DNA of 64,000 nucleotides from Dactylorhiza incarnata (GCA_033032865.1 JAWHQI010000019.1:13868001-13932000); one strand, 5' to 3'. Positions 10,635 through 22,326 are shown, counted from the stretch's first letter. Notes: generated by a model not told the origin, from the sequence alone. Translations and numbers: made by a program.

Positions 10635-12924
10635 GAGCGTTAAGTAGTTAACGCCAGGCGTTAACCCTTTTTGCCAAATTGAAATTCTGTTTTCTCTACA
10701 CTATTTCTGGTATTTTTATAATGATTTTTCTCTATTTCTTTTCTCAGTTTTTTTAAAATTATTTTGTTATTAATTTGGTTGTTTTCCAAAATACAAAAAA
10801 AAATCAAATATTTCAAAATAATCAAAAATATGTTTTTGTTATTTGTTTTGCTATAAATATTTACAAAACTATGGTTTGACTATAAGACTTCACAAGAGCA
10901 ATCTTCTTAGTTATTTTGTTTCAAATGGTCAAAATTGATTTGGCATACACTTAAACATTATCTTTAATGTCTAATTTTAATTTCAAATTTCCTAAACATT
11001 TTTTTATCTTCATTCCTTGACACTTATCTGATTACGTGCAATGAAATAGTCTATAGAAAATTATGTATGATTGCCTAGCATGCCTATAAGTATGAGTAAT
11101 GTTTTATGTTAATCAATGATTCATACACTCACTATTTTTAGTAATCTACAAGTGTTCATAATCTTAGTCTTGCATGATTGTGTAGTGTAATAGTTTGAAC
11201 ACATTAAGTTGTATGTCTAAATTACCTACACCTTCATTCAAACAATAAATTTCTTGCACACATAGAAATGTTATTTCAATATTGTTAATGTTTGCAACAA
11301 CAAGTGAATTCAGAGAAATTTGGCCCAAACGTAAAAAAAAATGGAATAATATGCCAAAGATAACTCCACCAAGCACTACTCACCCTCCTGATAAGTCTTA
11401 ATGAGCATTGTGAGGTTGAGCACCTTGGAAAGAGTTGTAAAGTGTCTTGTGCAAACATATTCTTCTTTTTATCACTTCTATTTGTACATAGGATCACTAA
11501 AAATAAAATTTTATAAAAATACTTATGTGATCCCCCAAGAAATACTTCGCTCCCTGATAAGTCTTAATGAGCATTGTATGGGTGAAGCACCTTCGTAGTT
11601 GTACTCCGTTTATGTGCTTTGAAATTTTATTCTAAAATTGATGTGTAAAAGTAATTATAAGATTATAATCTTAATATTGTTGTTACTATTTCATTACATA
11701 TGTCATGTGTTTTGAATATTTCACTTGTATACTTTTATCAAAACACCTTATGCACACATCATTGTTTTTCATAAAGCTTCCACTCATGAGAATTGGATCC
11801 TAATGCAAAATTACATAATTCTCTAAAAACTTAAGTAAAAGAACTAAATTGTAATGCATGCTTTCTACAATGTTTTCTATACTTGAAATACGAATTGATT
11901 ACATTGTAGTTATTATCTTTTTGAATATGTTAAATCATGCTTGCCTATTAGTTATGAAAATTTTCACAGTTAAATGCTCAAATGTGATGAATCTAAACAT
12001 ATTGTTGGAATGGTCAAACTATAACAAAAATACTACTCTTAAATGGTTTTGTTTTTGTTTTCCGCATTTCTCTTTTGGTCATGTATTTTGTTTACCATGG
12101 TTTATCATGCTTACTTCTAAGGTTTTTCTTCACTTGTGCTTGTCAAACTATATTGCATTTCTTCCAACAAGTTTCTTAAAAATTTCACTTTGAAAAGCAA
12201 GTGGTAGAATTCCTTTGGTAAAACAAAAAAATGGAATGTTGTTCGTTCACGCTTATCATATCTTTTCCCACTGTGCTACTCTCTCCCTTAGCTCGATCAT
12301 GATTTACTTTATGTATACACAAAACTCTTAATCCTCTCTTAGTTATGTCCCAACTTTTGTCTTCTTCATTCTAGTTTTGTTTCTCTCCACCCTTTTTTGC
12401 TAATAACAAAAGGGGGAGAATAAAATGATAAATAGTAATGATTAAAGGAGTAGGATTCACTAGATTAAGGGGGAGCATAAACCTAGTCTATGGATGCATA
12501 CACTAAGGGGGAGCACTTAAGTAGGGGGAGCACAACTTAAACAATTTATAATTCTTATTATTATCTGTTTATTGCTTAGTGTCATATATTCTTCTAAAAA
12601 CACACCTCTCTTTTATGAATCTGATTTATCTATATTGTATTTATTATTATCAAAAGGGGGAGATTTTTGGAACATGGTTTTTCGCATCCCTTTGATTTGA
12701 CAATAACAAATCCTACTTGTATTTGATCTTGTTTGTCATTGTCCTTTTAGCATGCAGGTTTGAACTGATATGACACTAGGTTGCTGCATTATTAGTCTGG
12801 AACTGCCCACAAGCAGAAATTATGAATGTGGCCTAACATCAGGAGTTAGGACTTAACGCTGGGCATTGACGATCGATGGGATTGCTTGTCGATCGACGAG
12901 ATGGCTTGTCGATCGATGAGATTG
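10635..12924 (+). mobile_element. Sirevirus-like 3' remnant G (non-coding)
   Basis: This AT-rich stretch has no convincing coding frame. Several segments match, in reverse orientation, the remnant H at 58544-61660: the ACTTATCAGGAGG / CCTGATAAGT block (about 11390), the AACGCCAGGCGTTAAC block just after 10635, and the cluster of AAGGGGGAG tracts. A last polypurine tract at about 12655-12665 is followed by TTTTGGAACATGG, which aligns with the LTR start of H, so 12669-12924 is probably the first 256 bp of an LTR. That LTR is cut off by the Athila-like element at 12925. Confidence 0.6.
12405..12668 (+). repeat. multiplied polypurine tracts of remnant G
   Basis: AAGGGGGAG-type tracts occur at about 12410, 12469, 12508, 12522 and 12655. 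This is the same arrangement as in copy A and in H, and supports Sirevirus ancestry of an otherwise featureless stretch. Confidence 0.72.
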
Positions 12925-14329
12925 TGATGAGTCCCATTTATATACACTTTTATGGACTCGTCTGGGCCGGTAATCTAGTCAAAGCACTACACTTTAGACC
13001 TATTATCGTTCATATTTGATCGCAATCTGTTATTCCATGCTAAGTGCACTTCTAGGCCAGTTTTGGTGTAATGTCAAGTTTTTCCTATTTATAAGTTATC
13101 ATGTAATGTTGAGTGCCACTTTCGGTGGAGTGATTTGTGTTTCTGCAGGAGCAGGGGTCGTGCAGGTGTTCCCAGTGCAAATCTGTCCAGGAATACTGTG
13201 CACAACCACTGGCTATATTGTGCATGATCACTGATTGTGCTCCCCTCCTCGTGTGCACTTAACCCCTAAATTTTGAGGTTTGTCTTGTCAAACGCACGAC
13301 CACTGGCTATAGTGCGCACGATCACTGATCGTGCACCACTGGTCGTGCGCATCTAATTTTTCTATGAGATTTTCTGTTACAGGTTTTGCCGGAACAACGC
13401 ACACAAGCACCGACTTCTAGTGCGCCAATGATCGTGCGCACTGTTTCGCACAGCGCGTATTTAAAGATGCCTCCCTGCGAATTAGGGTGAATCGTACCTC
13501 CGCTCCGCGATTTTGGAGTTCCGCCCAGCGTCGTTTTCGCTCCTCCTCCATATCCACTCATCTCCTTCACCCGGGAACCACTCTCCAGTGAAACCTTAGC
13601 AGATTCCAAGAGTTTGGAAGCATTCCCGGCCGTCAACAACACTGTTTCTGAGTTTTGCAACTTCATTTTGGAAGAAGAAGAAGAAAACCTGAAGAATGAA
13701 GACGACGAAGCAAGATCGGAGATAGTGATAGTCTCTTGGCCCCGGAAGTATACATCGACCGAGCCCGGATGTGGTTTGACAACCCACTATTCTGGCCGAG
13801 ATCACCGGCTAGTCTTCCTATTGGTTTATTCTCCCCCTCTCCAATTGTTGTTATTAGTTTATATTGAACATGACTACTCTCATTTGTCTATGAATGAAAG
13901 TGCTTCTTGTTTTTATTAATCTTGGATATTGTGTTGTGTTGCGCTTCATCACCACTCACCCGCGTCCGCTCCATTCACTCACTTGAGACTCGCGTTGACA
14001 AAGGTTAGCGGTGATTGGCGAAGAGGTGATTGCGACCCTCACACTCCACACTTGCTTTTCGTCCACTCGCCTTACAAAGCTCGGCATAGCAGCCGACGCA
14101 TTCCATCTCACCTTGCGAAGCGATGATTTCGACACGCACCTTTATTTTATTGTTGTTAGAAATAGAAATCAAACCAAAGCCCCGTGTTCATTTTTGTTTG
14201 CTCGTTGTAACGATCGTCACACGACACGATTCGCTTCACCATACCCAGCATTCCTCAAGAGATCAACATTCAGGGAAATTATTCCCAAATTTATTACTTG
14301 ACAGTGACCGGTGCACTTGCCATAACGCA
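12925..14329 (+). repeat. Athila-like 5' LTR
   Basis: About 1.4 kb, from TGATGAG to ...AACGCA just upstream of the primer-binding site. The first 540 bp contain palindromes such as GCACGATCA/TGATCGTGC (13316-13334) and diverged copies near 13205-13240 and 13420-13440. A TATA-like TATTTAAA follows at 13459-13466. The ends are inferred from the TG and CA and the position of the primer-binding site, as there is no second LTR copy in the window. Confidence 0.65.
13459..13466 (+). promoter_or_regulatory. TATA-like box of the Athila-like LTR
   Basis: TATTTAAA lies immediately downstream of the palindrome-containing stretch and upstream of a GC-richer leader, the expected U3/R position. Confidence 0.5.
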
Positions 14330-14334
14330 TCAAG

Positions 14335-14355
14335 TTTTTGGCACCGTTGTCGGGG
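14335..14355 (+). other. Athila-type primer-binding site
   Basis: TTTTTGGCACCGTTGTCGGG lies a few bases after the LTR end. It is the familiar plant Athila/Tat-type site with two transitions from the usual GGCGCCGTTGCCGGGG, where the 3' end of a host tRNA primes minus-strand DNA. Confidence 0.8.
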
Positions 14356-14522
14356 ACTGCAGGTGTGATGAATTTATGTCTGTGAAAAAATCATTGTAAG
14401 AGCTATTGTTTCTATTCTCTTTGTCTACCTCGGTTATTTTCCTATTTTGTCGGATACATACATTTAGCTGCTTGCATTCTTTTAACTGTGCGCTAATCCA
14501 TTGTTTTGCAAGCAGGTTTATC

Positions 14523-15358
14523 ATGACTTCTATTCAGCAACATATCTACCAGGGAAGTTTGAATTATCTCAGGCTTCAGGCGAGAAGGAATAATCATGAT
14601 TCCGAGATTCCCACCGACATCATTGAGTATATATCTGAGAATTACAAGTTCAGTGGGGTTGGACATGAAGACGCGGTACACCACGTGCAGGAATTCTTAG
14701 AAATCTATTACACGTGTATATTCAACGGAGTCGAAAATGACCAGAAATAATCCTTGCGTTCTCAGTCTCTCTGCACGATAAAGCCAAAAGTTGGTACTGG
14801 AATATTCGGAAGAGAGAGGCGACTTCATGGAGGTAGTTTGAGGGGAGATTCATGTATGACTTTCAACACCGTGTACAAGTCATGGATAGGTACAAGGAAC
14901 TTATTTCCTTCGCTCATGGAAAGGAGGAGATGTTAGTTGACGCATTGGAGCATTTTCAATCCCTGCACAAGGAATATTACCGAGAAGACTTTTCAGAAGA
15001 CTTCCTAATTCAGATCTTTTATTTTGGCTTGCTGGACTGATTTCGACCGCTATTTGATGTAGCAGCTAGAGGCTCTTTGTTTAATAAATTAGGGAAGGAT
15101 GCCTGGGAAATAGTCATGAATGTAGCTCAGACTAGATAGCATTGGAGTCATTTTATTCACCCATCCAATGCAGCTGAAGTCAACACTGTTGCACTCAATG
15201 GAGCAGTGGAATGTCTGTCGTCACAGCAGACGGAGCAGTTTTCAACTTTTGTGGTCGGTATGCTTCAGACAATGAATGACCAGTCCGCAGCAATTCAGCA
15301 GCTTCACTCAACCATAAGGATTCTCGCAGATGTCATTTCTGGTATTGTGGATCAGTAG
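14523..15358 (+). pseudogene. Athila-like gag, decayed
   Basis: The ATG at 14523 opens a 75-codon frame (14523-14750). After the stop, other frames continue with the Retrotrans_gag-type order: SLHDKAKSWYWN (about 14770), FQHRV...LVDALEHF (about 14860-14955), DFLIQIFYFGLLD (about 15000-15040), then an AARGSLFNK stretch (about 15063). Stops occur at about 14748, 14840, 15038 and 15356, with at least one frameshift near 14810-14820. The alternating frames and stops show an old copy. A nucleocapsid part is not reached because copy B cuts in at 15376. Confidence 0.8.
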
Positions 15359-15375
15359 CTAGAGTCTGTGAACAC

Positions 15376-16260
15376 TGTTGGAACAACCCTATTACTGATT
15401 TGGGCTAGGATCACTATCTGCTAACTAGGATCAAGTTGACCCCAATGTATAGTCAATGGGTCAATAGTTTAGGTTGTTAGAACTCAAGAAATCATTCAGG
15501 TTCTGCGTTCGACGAACTTCACTCTGCGTTCGACGAACGGCTTGCTCTCTACGTTCGACCAACTGCATGCATTCTGCATTTGATGAACGGCCTGCTCCTG
15601 CGTTCGACGAACTCGCTCTCCCAGCATCTCAGCAGATCAGTTCAGCGGTCGACAAAATTATCCAGGCTCAGCGGTCGGCGAAATATCCAGTTCGACGAAC
15701 TCCAGTCTGCGTTCGACGAATCTTTATCAGATGCTCATATCGACGAAAGATCTTCTCAGCTCTACTAATTAAACTCTTCTAGAGCAAAGTTAAATTGAGG
15801 TTGACGAACTCAACATTGAGATCGATGAAAATCTTGAGATCGACGAACAGACTTGTTCTCAATGGTCGACGAAATTAATTCAGTCTGCGTTCGACGAATA
15901 TCTTCAGATCGACGAACACAGCTCTGAGATCGACGAAATTTGTTGAGATCGACCAAAATTTCTCTACAGTAGATTTATTTCAGATAGATTATTTTATTCC
16001 ATTCTCTGAACTCAGATCGACTTCAGCAACGGCTCTTTTATATCAAATAAGTAAGGATAATATATTTCTTTTTATTTCAAGATTATAGCCATTGACATTT
16101 CTCGGAAAAGGACATTTCAGGGAAAAGGAAAAAGGTAAACGGCGCAGCAGATCTACAGTAAAGGATATATCTCTTCAGAATATTATATTCCTTAATTTAG
16201 GGGATTTGCATTTAAAGTCTGTCAGAGATTTCAAAAGTGAATAAGGAAGAAGAAGATGCA
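15376..16260 (+). repeat. copia B 5' LTR, part 1
   Basis: This matches 8688 to about 9760 of copy A, with a shorter TTCGACGAA array (about 15505-15960). It breaks off at 16260 in GATGCA, where the Tat element is inserted, and resumes at 37872 with AAAGATTATTACTTGCAG. That matches A's ...ACAGATTATTATTACACAG. Confidence 0.9.
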
Positions 16261-17056
16261 TGTTGGAACCCGGATACCGGTCCAACTATGTTCGAGACTT
16301 GGGGAGTAGCTTGAGTTACTTCTCTCTTCGTCGGATCCCTAGGTCTAAGTATTTTCGAGCTGAGAATCGGCCCTCAGTGAAGGGTGGTAGATGCTTTGAG
16401 AAAGGACCCAAGGCTGCAGCGAGGAGGTCCCGCCACTAACCCGGAAATCTAACTAGACTTCCCCTCCCAAAAACCAGAGGTTGAGCCAGTCTCAGATGGC
16501 ACAAGGAAGAAAGCACAGGCTCTCTCTTGGGGGTGGATCTCTGCCAATCTGAGACTCAATGGGTCCTATTTATAGGCAAATTCTTCAAGGGGTAAAATGG
16601 TCCAAAAGGCCTGTGAATAGCTTCCTCCGCCTTAACCAAATTACTATACGCAGACCAAAATGGTCTGCGAATAGCTCCTCGCGCCTTTTCACATCACTAA
16701 CCTCACCCCATGCTGGCCTACGGGTAGTGGAGGAGGACCGAGAGATCGGGCTGATCCTACTCGCCTCGCCCCTAACTTGAGACGGCGAGTAGGGCGACTA
16801 GGTTCCGTCCTACTCGCCAGTAGTAAGCTTTCCTGGAGCGAACTCGCCCCGGGGTCTAGTCCACTCGCCTCTCCCAGGCCGAGAAGGAATTTTATCATCG
16901 GGATGAGGCCATGTCGATACGAGATCCTGGTCGGGTGAAGGTTACTCGACGTGCTCTACTCTGGGCGAGTAGGACCGTCCTTGGGCCTACTCGCCTGAAG
17001 CCGCTTGCCGACTCGCATGGGGGGCGTCTACCTACTCACCGAATATGGGTTGTTCA
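16261..17056 (-). repeat. Tat element 3' LTR (left copy)
   Basis: 796 bp. On the minus strand it reads TGAACAACCC...GGGTTCCAACA, bounded by TG and CA. The right copy (37075-37866) is nearly identical by eye. It contains many ACTCGCC/GGCGAGT words that recur across the whole element. Confidence 0.93.
16567..16674 (-). promoter_or_regulatory. Tat LTR promoter region: TATA box and inverted CTATACGCAGACCA motif
   Basis: On the minus strand a TATAAATA box (plus 16567-16574) lies downstream of an inverted pair of the 14-mer: CTATACGCAGACCA at 16644-16657 and TGGTCTGCGAATAG at 16661-16674, separated by 3 bases. A diverged third copy is at 16608-16620. The right LTR has the same layout (37382-37389, 37458-37471 and 37475-37488). 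Its promoter is the one that would drive the element. Confidence 0.65.
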
Positions 17057-17072
17057 CAATCCCCACTCTTTG
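17057..17072 (-). other. Tat polypurine tract
   Basis: On the minus strand AAAGAGTGGGGATTG abuts the 3' LTR start TGAACAA. This is the expected plus-strand primer site and fixes the element's orientation as minus. Confidence 0.8.
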
Positions 17073-17145
17073 CGAGCTCGCGAGAGGTCGAAAAGAAAAG
17101 TTCAACCCCTATTCGGCGGACCTGCGCGCTGACTGGGCCCTCTTC

Positions 17146-17153
17146 TATAAATA
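17146..17153 (+). promoter_or_regulatory. TATA box for the antisense ORFs
   Basis: CTATAAATAGA stands 35-40 bp upstream of the first ATG at 17188, on the plus strand. It is outside the LTR by about 90 bp. It is a clean consensus plant TATA box, suggesting a dedicated promoter that drives transcription opposite to gag-pol. Confidence 0.65.
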
Positions 17154-17187
17154 GAGTGAGGGTGTACCATAATCTCTTCATTCCGAG

Positions 17188-18606
17188 ATGCCTTCTGGAG
17201 CAGGCTCTTCTCGGGCTGACAACCGAGTTCTCACGGACGACAAACCTGAAGCGGCCGCGGTCCTAGACCTTCTAGGTGAGTTCTCGACGCCTTGCCCTCC
17301 GGGCTCTGTGAGAAAGAGGAAACATAAGAGGAAGAGGGCGGAACCTGAGCTACGCGAGAAGTCCTCTACCGATCCTGAATCTACGGCTCGATGCGACCTC
17401 TCGCTTAGGAGGTCCACCGCTTCGCCAATCCCTGAAGAGCCCCACGCTGACCTTCCTCTCCGAGAGAACGAGGGTGGGGTCGAAGTTACAACTGGTGGAA
17501 TTGAGGACGCGAGAATGCCCCCGACCCATATGGGTGTCCCGCTGCTCCCGCCTACTCCTACCGTCCTGACATCGGGCAAGGCTACTGTTACCTTCTGATT
17601 ATATTGAACAGGCCTTGACTCCCTGCTATGTGCAGCGCTCTCTACTCGCCCCTCCTTGCAAGGACAATCCGTCGCGGCATTCCCAACGGGTTTAGCGATC
17701 GCGTCATCTTCAGTTTTGGGACGAGCTGGCTCGACTACGGCTCCTCCCTTGCAACACTCCCTGCCTCAGTCTGGGGTAGGCCAGCCTGTCCGCCCAACCT
17801 CTGGAGGGAAATCGCTGAGGATGGGCTCCTTGTCTGGGGGGACTGGTGTGGTTCTTTGCCTATCCACCTCTGTCGGGGGTCTGCGGGCAGATCCGCCTCG
17901 GCTTCAAGAGGAGAACAACGCGCCGGAGGGTACTCGCCTCACTTACCCCATCTCGGTTTCTCTTTCTGTCTTTCACCATTCCTGCCTGACTTCTTGCTTC
18001 CAGGTAGCCACGGGTCCGCCCCGTCTAGCCGTCCACAGTCTTCTAATTCGATACCGAGGTCACCGCCGCCTACGGCATCCACTCCCTTGAGGGAGTTTCT
18101 CGCGGACCCCCCCCCCCCCCCCCCCCCCCCCGCCTTCAACGAGGAGTCGTGGGTTCGCCTGATGGCTGTCCTTCGGGCCCATGACTCCTTGATGGCCATG
18201 CCGCCAGCTGAGGTGAATGCCCAATTATTCAATCTTGATGACCGCCTCGCCGAGGTGGAGGGGTTCCATGACAACCTGAAGGGTGAAGAGGGCCTACTTG
18301 GCCGAATGACTGATGCAGAGGCGAGATTATACGAGGTGGAGGATCGCCAAAAGGCCGTCGAGGATGACTTACACCGCTTTGCTAAGGTGGCGGGCACCGT
18401 GGCGGAGGCCTCCTTTTTGGAGGAGCATATTAGGCGAGGCGAGGACCACATCTGCCAAAGTGAAGGGATCCTGGAGAGGGCTCGCGAAGACTTGCGTGCG
18501 GCTCAAGGCATCTCCTGGAGAGCTCGTCACCCTCAATGTCCTCGCCACCGAGGCCGCAGCCCGGTGCACCGTGGTTGAGATCCTCGGGGATAGTCCCTAT
18601 TTTTGA
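17188..18606 (+). pseudogene. antisense ORF a of the Tat element (charged, coiled-coil protein)
   Basis: An ATG frame of 136 codons (17188-17598) is Ser/Glu/Arg-rich with a basic RKRKHKRKR stretch at residues 42-50, a possible nuclear localisation signal. The next open stretch (17628-18578) crosses a 23-base C-run read as polyproline (about 18109-18131). It then encodes a long heptad-like region rich in Ala, Glu and Leu (about 18190-18510), probably coiled coil. A frameshift near 18510 moves the likely end to 18606. Acceptor-like TTGAACAG (17611) and TTGCTTCCAG (18003) suggest introns. I know no function for such proteins. Exon boundaries are inferred, and decay is likely. Confidence 0.5.
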
Positions 18607-18950
18607 TTTTTTGAGAGCCTGTTTAGCCGTCTAACTCGCGACCTACGGGTCTTCGTAATCCTCGGGCGTCATTTTATGTTTCTTTGCTTATACTCGCGCT
18701 TGGCGCCCCAAGAATTTCTGACAGGTTTACATATGTTCTTTTCGTGCTCGCATTGTGCGCTCTCTTTGTTCGTTGTTTCTCCTTTTTCGTGCGGATGTGC
18801 ATTCTATTTTTATCTATTCGCTGCTTAGGACCTACTCGCAACGCTAAGTGATCTACTCTTGCGCTGGAGGATACGCTCCCCTACCCCTCCCAGGCAACCA
18901 TTCGCCAAACCTTCCCCGCCGAGTTCTCTTACTCCAACTCGCAGCCAGCC
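18607..18950 (+). other. spacer between the two antisense ORFs
   Basis: The spacer has no coding frame of note. It contains ACTCGC words shared with the LTR (about 18627, 18694 and 18833) and could hold a 3' end of ORF a or an intron joining ORFs a and b. I see no clear TATA box for ORF b. Confidence 0.4.
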
Positions 18951-20808
18951 ATGGTGAAAGAACCATCCGAGGAGGGGCGCGCCTTCTGCGTCCGCAATTT
19001 CCGGGCGCACAACTTTCCCACCTCGAAGACCCTCAGCGAGGAGTTAGGGGATGTCGAGAAGCGGTACCTGCCTCCGGGTTATACCGCGAGGCGGCCAGGG
19101 CCGGGCGAGTTTCTCAACTCGCTCTATAGTGGACAACTCGCCATCCCCTTGGCCCACTTCTAGGTGGGGTTGAGGTTGCCCCTGTGGCCTGAGGTTCGTG
19201 AAGTCTTCCGGTACTTTGGGATGATCCCCGCACAGGTCAACCCCAACACAATCAGCGTTCTGGTCGCTTACGCCTGCTACCTCCGTGGGGAGAAGATAGA
19301 GTTCAACCTCCCCACCTTCCGCAAAGTGATGACCCTTAAGGCGACCAGCGACGGTACCTTATTTTTCACCAGCGTGTGCATCAAGGTCGCCGAGACCTTC
19401 AACAAGGTCCACCATTGGACTGACAAATTCATCCTGGTGCGAGGCGACTACGGTAATATTCCCTTCTCCCCCATCCAGAAGACGGAGTCAGAGTACCGAC
19501 CGCCTCGCCTGAGGGGGGACGGGCTCGAACTCTACCGCTTTCTGAAGGACAAGGTCTTGGACGTCATTTTCCTGCGGCAGGGCATGGATCAACTCGCCTT
19601 CGTTAATCCGGGAGTGGGTAAATCTTACTCGCCTCGCGGTGTTGGTTATCTGTTCCTGGTCGGGGTGGTTACTAACTGCCTCGTGTTTAAATGCAGGAAA
19701 GCGCACTGTCTCCCTCCTACCCCCTCATAATGCTTCTCGGCAATGGTCAAGTGAGCCTTCCAGGGAGGGGTCTTTTGCAGGGGGGTGGTTACAGTGGACA
19801 GCGAGCCGGCCTCGCCGGTTGACAAGGGAGAGGGGCGGGTAGATCCCGAAGTCGCCTCGGCAAGCGAGCCGAGGCTGAAAAAGTCGAGGACAGGGGGTTC
19901 CACCTCTTGCCTTCCGGCGAGTCCGCCTCCCGACCCTTCTACTCACCCGCATTATGGGTTGGGGATGCGGAGTAAGGATTCCCGGGGCGGCCCCCTCATG
20001 ATATGGGATCACGAGACGAATCGGATTTCCGTGAGCTCGCTCCTCCCTTCCTGGGAGGATTTCGAGGAGGTCGGCGATCATGCGTTTAACCTGATCTTTG
20101 GGTTGTACGGGCGAGATGACGTCGAGGTACTCGCGGAGGTTCCTATCCGCGAGTTGGCCAACCTTAGTTTCCGCTCCGCCCTCCGGACAGCCGAGCTGAT
20201 TCACCAGACAGCGCGGTGGGGGATTCAGTCGAACAGGCGGCTCCGCGACCTGGACGCCGCCCATGCAGAGTTGGAGGGGAAGATGATTGAAAGAGATAAG
20301 GAGATACCCGAGCTCCAGTCCAAGGAGGTTCCCTCTCTCGAGGTATTCAGCACGGTTCGCCTCCGTCCCTCTTGCCTAACTTGGATTCAGCTAATGTCTC
20401 ATTTCTCAGGAGGCCACGGTGGTGCTAGTGACGCGGATATCCGAACTGGAGCAGCAGCTCGTCGCCTCGCAGCGTCAGGTCGATTACCTCGGTAATCGCC
20501 TCGCCGAAGCCGAGTCTGAAATAAAGGAACTTCGCCACCAAAGCCAGGGGGAGTCGTCGACCGCGCCAACCCTCCTCCAATTCACCCCCGCTCAAGTCGC
20601 TGAGACGCGCCGGAAGATGGCGATCGCGACCGCGGTGTTCATGCGGGAGCGTCTCCGGCGCCGCTTCATGCTCACTACTGATGGGGCTCAGGTCGATCTC
20701 GCCACCCTTCTTCCAGAGCTATACCGCGAGGTGGTGAATCCTGCTCCTACCGAGGCCCAAGATGAGGACTCCTCCAGCGGATCAGAAGAAGAGGGTCCGG
20801 ATGTTTAA
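18951..20808 (+). pseudogene. antisense ORF b: putative gypsy-type transposon (PF04195-like) domain protein
   Basis: From the ATG at 18951 the frame shows the pattern of the plant 'putative gypsy type transposon' family: a start rich in NFRAHNFP, then LPLWPEVREVFRYFG...QVNPNTISVLVAY (about 19170-19270) and later WTDKFILVRGDYG. A TAG at 19161-19163 breaks it. Two introns are likely: one ending ...TTTAAATGCAG at 19694 with a TACTAAC branch-point-like box at about 19671, and one at 20341-20410 (GT...AG) that joins SLE to EATVVL in frame. The last exon is a coiled coil (ISELEQQL...AEAESEIKEL) ending in an acidic tail. Related additional ORFs are known in Tat/Retand elements; their function is unknown. 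Confidence 0.7.
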
Positions 20809-20826
20809 AGTTTTTTGACCTGTAAT

Positions 20827-20832
20827 AATAAA
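20827..20832 (+). terminator. polyadenylation signal after antisense ORF b
   Basis: AATAAA occurs 19-24 bases after the ORF b stop region, followed by T-rich sequence. It is plausible as the 3' end signal of the antisense transcript. Confidence 0.45.
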
Positions 20833-21246
20833 CTTTTCTCTGCATGCTTATTTTGGGTGTACTCGCCCTTCTCCTTGTATTTGCATAGATATATTTTGCC
20901 TTACTTTATTCTTTGGTTATGTTGCTCATCACTTGGATTAGTTTTCATGCACACGCATTTTCTATACTCGCCCTTAGGGTGTACTCGCCCCTTACTGTGA
21001 CTCGCGCAGGAGGGTTCTTTTGTAGATCTAGCGCCCTGGCCCCCTCTCTTTCCACTGACGCGAAGGGGTTGGCGTAAGACCCACAGTGTTGAGTGCTCTC
21101 GTACTCATACTAGGACTTCCTGCGAGACGATCAGATAGCGACTGTGTCGGGCTCGCTTTGGAGGGATGTTGATGGCATTCGCCTCACCCACCTTTCCATC
21201 TTCTCCTGAGGTCGCAACATGCTTTTAGTACTCTATAGGGCACAAA
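20833..21246 (+). other. non-coding spacer before the tandem array
   Basis: No coding frame of note. It contains repeated TACTCGCCC words (about 20858, 20966 and 20983), the same word that is frequent in the LTRs. Confidence 0.5.
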
Positions 21247-22326
21247 ACTCACTCGAGGGGGCGAGTAACCAGCCTGCAGACGAGGAGCCCAGTGCCACTG
21301 CCTGGTCTACAGCAACACTCTGCTCAAGAACTTAGAACTCACTCGAGGGGGCAAGTAGCCAGCCTACAGGGGAGGAGCCCAGTGCCACGGCCTGCTCTAC
21401 GGCAACACTCTGCTCGAGGACGTAGAACTCACTCGAGGGGGCAAGTAGCCAGCCTGCAGGGGAGGAGCCCAGTGCCACGGCCTGGTCTACGGCAACACTC
21501 TGCTCGAGGACTTAGAACTCACTCGAGGGGTCAAGTAGCCAGCCTGCAGGGGAGGAGCCCAGTGCCACGGCCTGGTCTATGGCAACACTCTGCTCGAGGA
21601 CTTATAGCTCACTCGAGGGGGCAAGTAGCCAGCCTGCAGGGGAGGAGCCCCGTGCCATGGCCTGGTCTATGGCAACACTCTGCTCGAAGACTTAGAACTC
21701 ACTCGAGGGGACAAGTACCCAGCATGCTGGGGAGGAGCCCCGTGCCACGGCCTGGTCTATGGCAACACTCTGCTCGAGGACTTAGAACTCACTCGAGGGG
21801 GCAAGTAGCCAGCCTACAGGGGAGGATCCCCGTGCCACGGCCTGGTCTATGGCAACACTCTACTAGAGGAATTAGAACTCACTCGAGGGGGCAAGTATCC
21901 AGCCTGCAGGGGAGGATCCCTGTGCCATGGCCTGGTCTATGGCAACACTCTGCTCGAGGACTTAGAACTCACTTGAGGGGGCAAGTAGCCAGCCAACAGG
22001 GGAGGAGCCCCGTGCCACGGCCTGGTCTACGACAACACTCAGCTCGAGGACTTAGAACTCACTCGAGGGGGCAAGTAGCCAGCCTGCAGGGGAGGAGCCC
22101 AGTGCCACGGCCTGGTCTACGACAACACTCTGCTCAAGGACTTAGAACTCACTCGAGGGGGAAAGTAGCCAGCCTGCAGGGGAGGAGCCCAGTGCCACGG
22201 CTTAGTCTACGACAACACTCTGCTCGAGGACTTAGAACTCACTCGAGGGGGCAAGTAGCCAGCCTGCAGGGGAGGAGCCCAGTGCCATGGCCTGGCCTAC
22301 GACAACACTCTGCTCGAGGACTTAGT
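21247..22326. repeat. 90-bp tandem repeat, 12 units
   Basis: Units begin ACTCACTCGAGGGG, repeat every 90 bp from 21247 to 22237 and end near 22326, twelve in all with a few substitutions each. Because 90 is a multiple of three, one frame stays open across the array (a 348-codon frame). That frame has no independent support and is probably a by-product. The array lies between the convergent 3' ends of pol and the antisense ORFs. Tandem arrays in the 3' region of Tat/Retand elements are a recognised source of plant satellite DNA. Confidence 0.95.

Larger units (their letters stand above)
12925..15375 (+). mobile_element. Athila-like Ty3/gypsy element J, 5' part only
   Basis: An LTR beginning TGATGAGTCCC, a primer-binding site of the Athila type (TTGGCACCGTTGTCGGGGA) and a decayed gag follow in that order. 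Everything downstream of gag is missing from this place because copy B inserted at 15376, and the continuation lies beyond the window. The left boundary is set by the TG and by the break in homology with remnant G, and could be off by a few bases. Confidence 0.75.

Noticed and set aside
18108..18131. The C-run as a sequencing or assembly gap
   Set aside because: It cannot be settled from sequence. C-runs also occur at 10588, 22500 and 38644 in different contexts, and two of them are at matching places in A and B LTRs, so at least these are real. The exact lengths may be unreliable.
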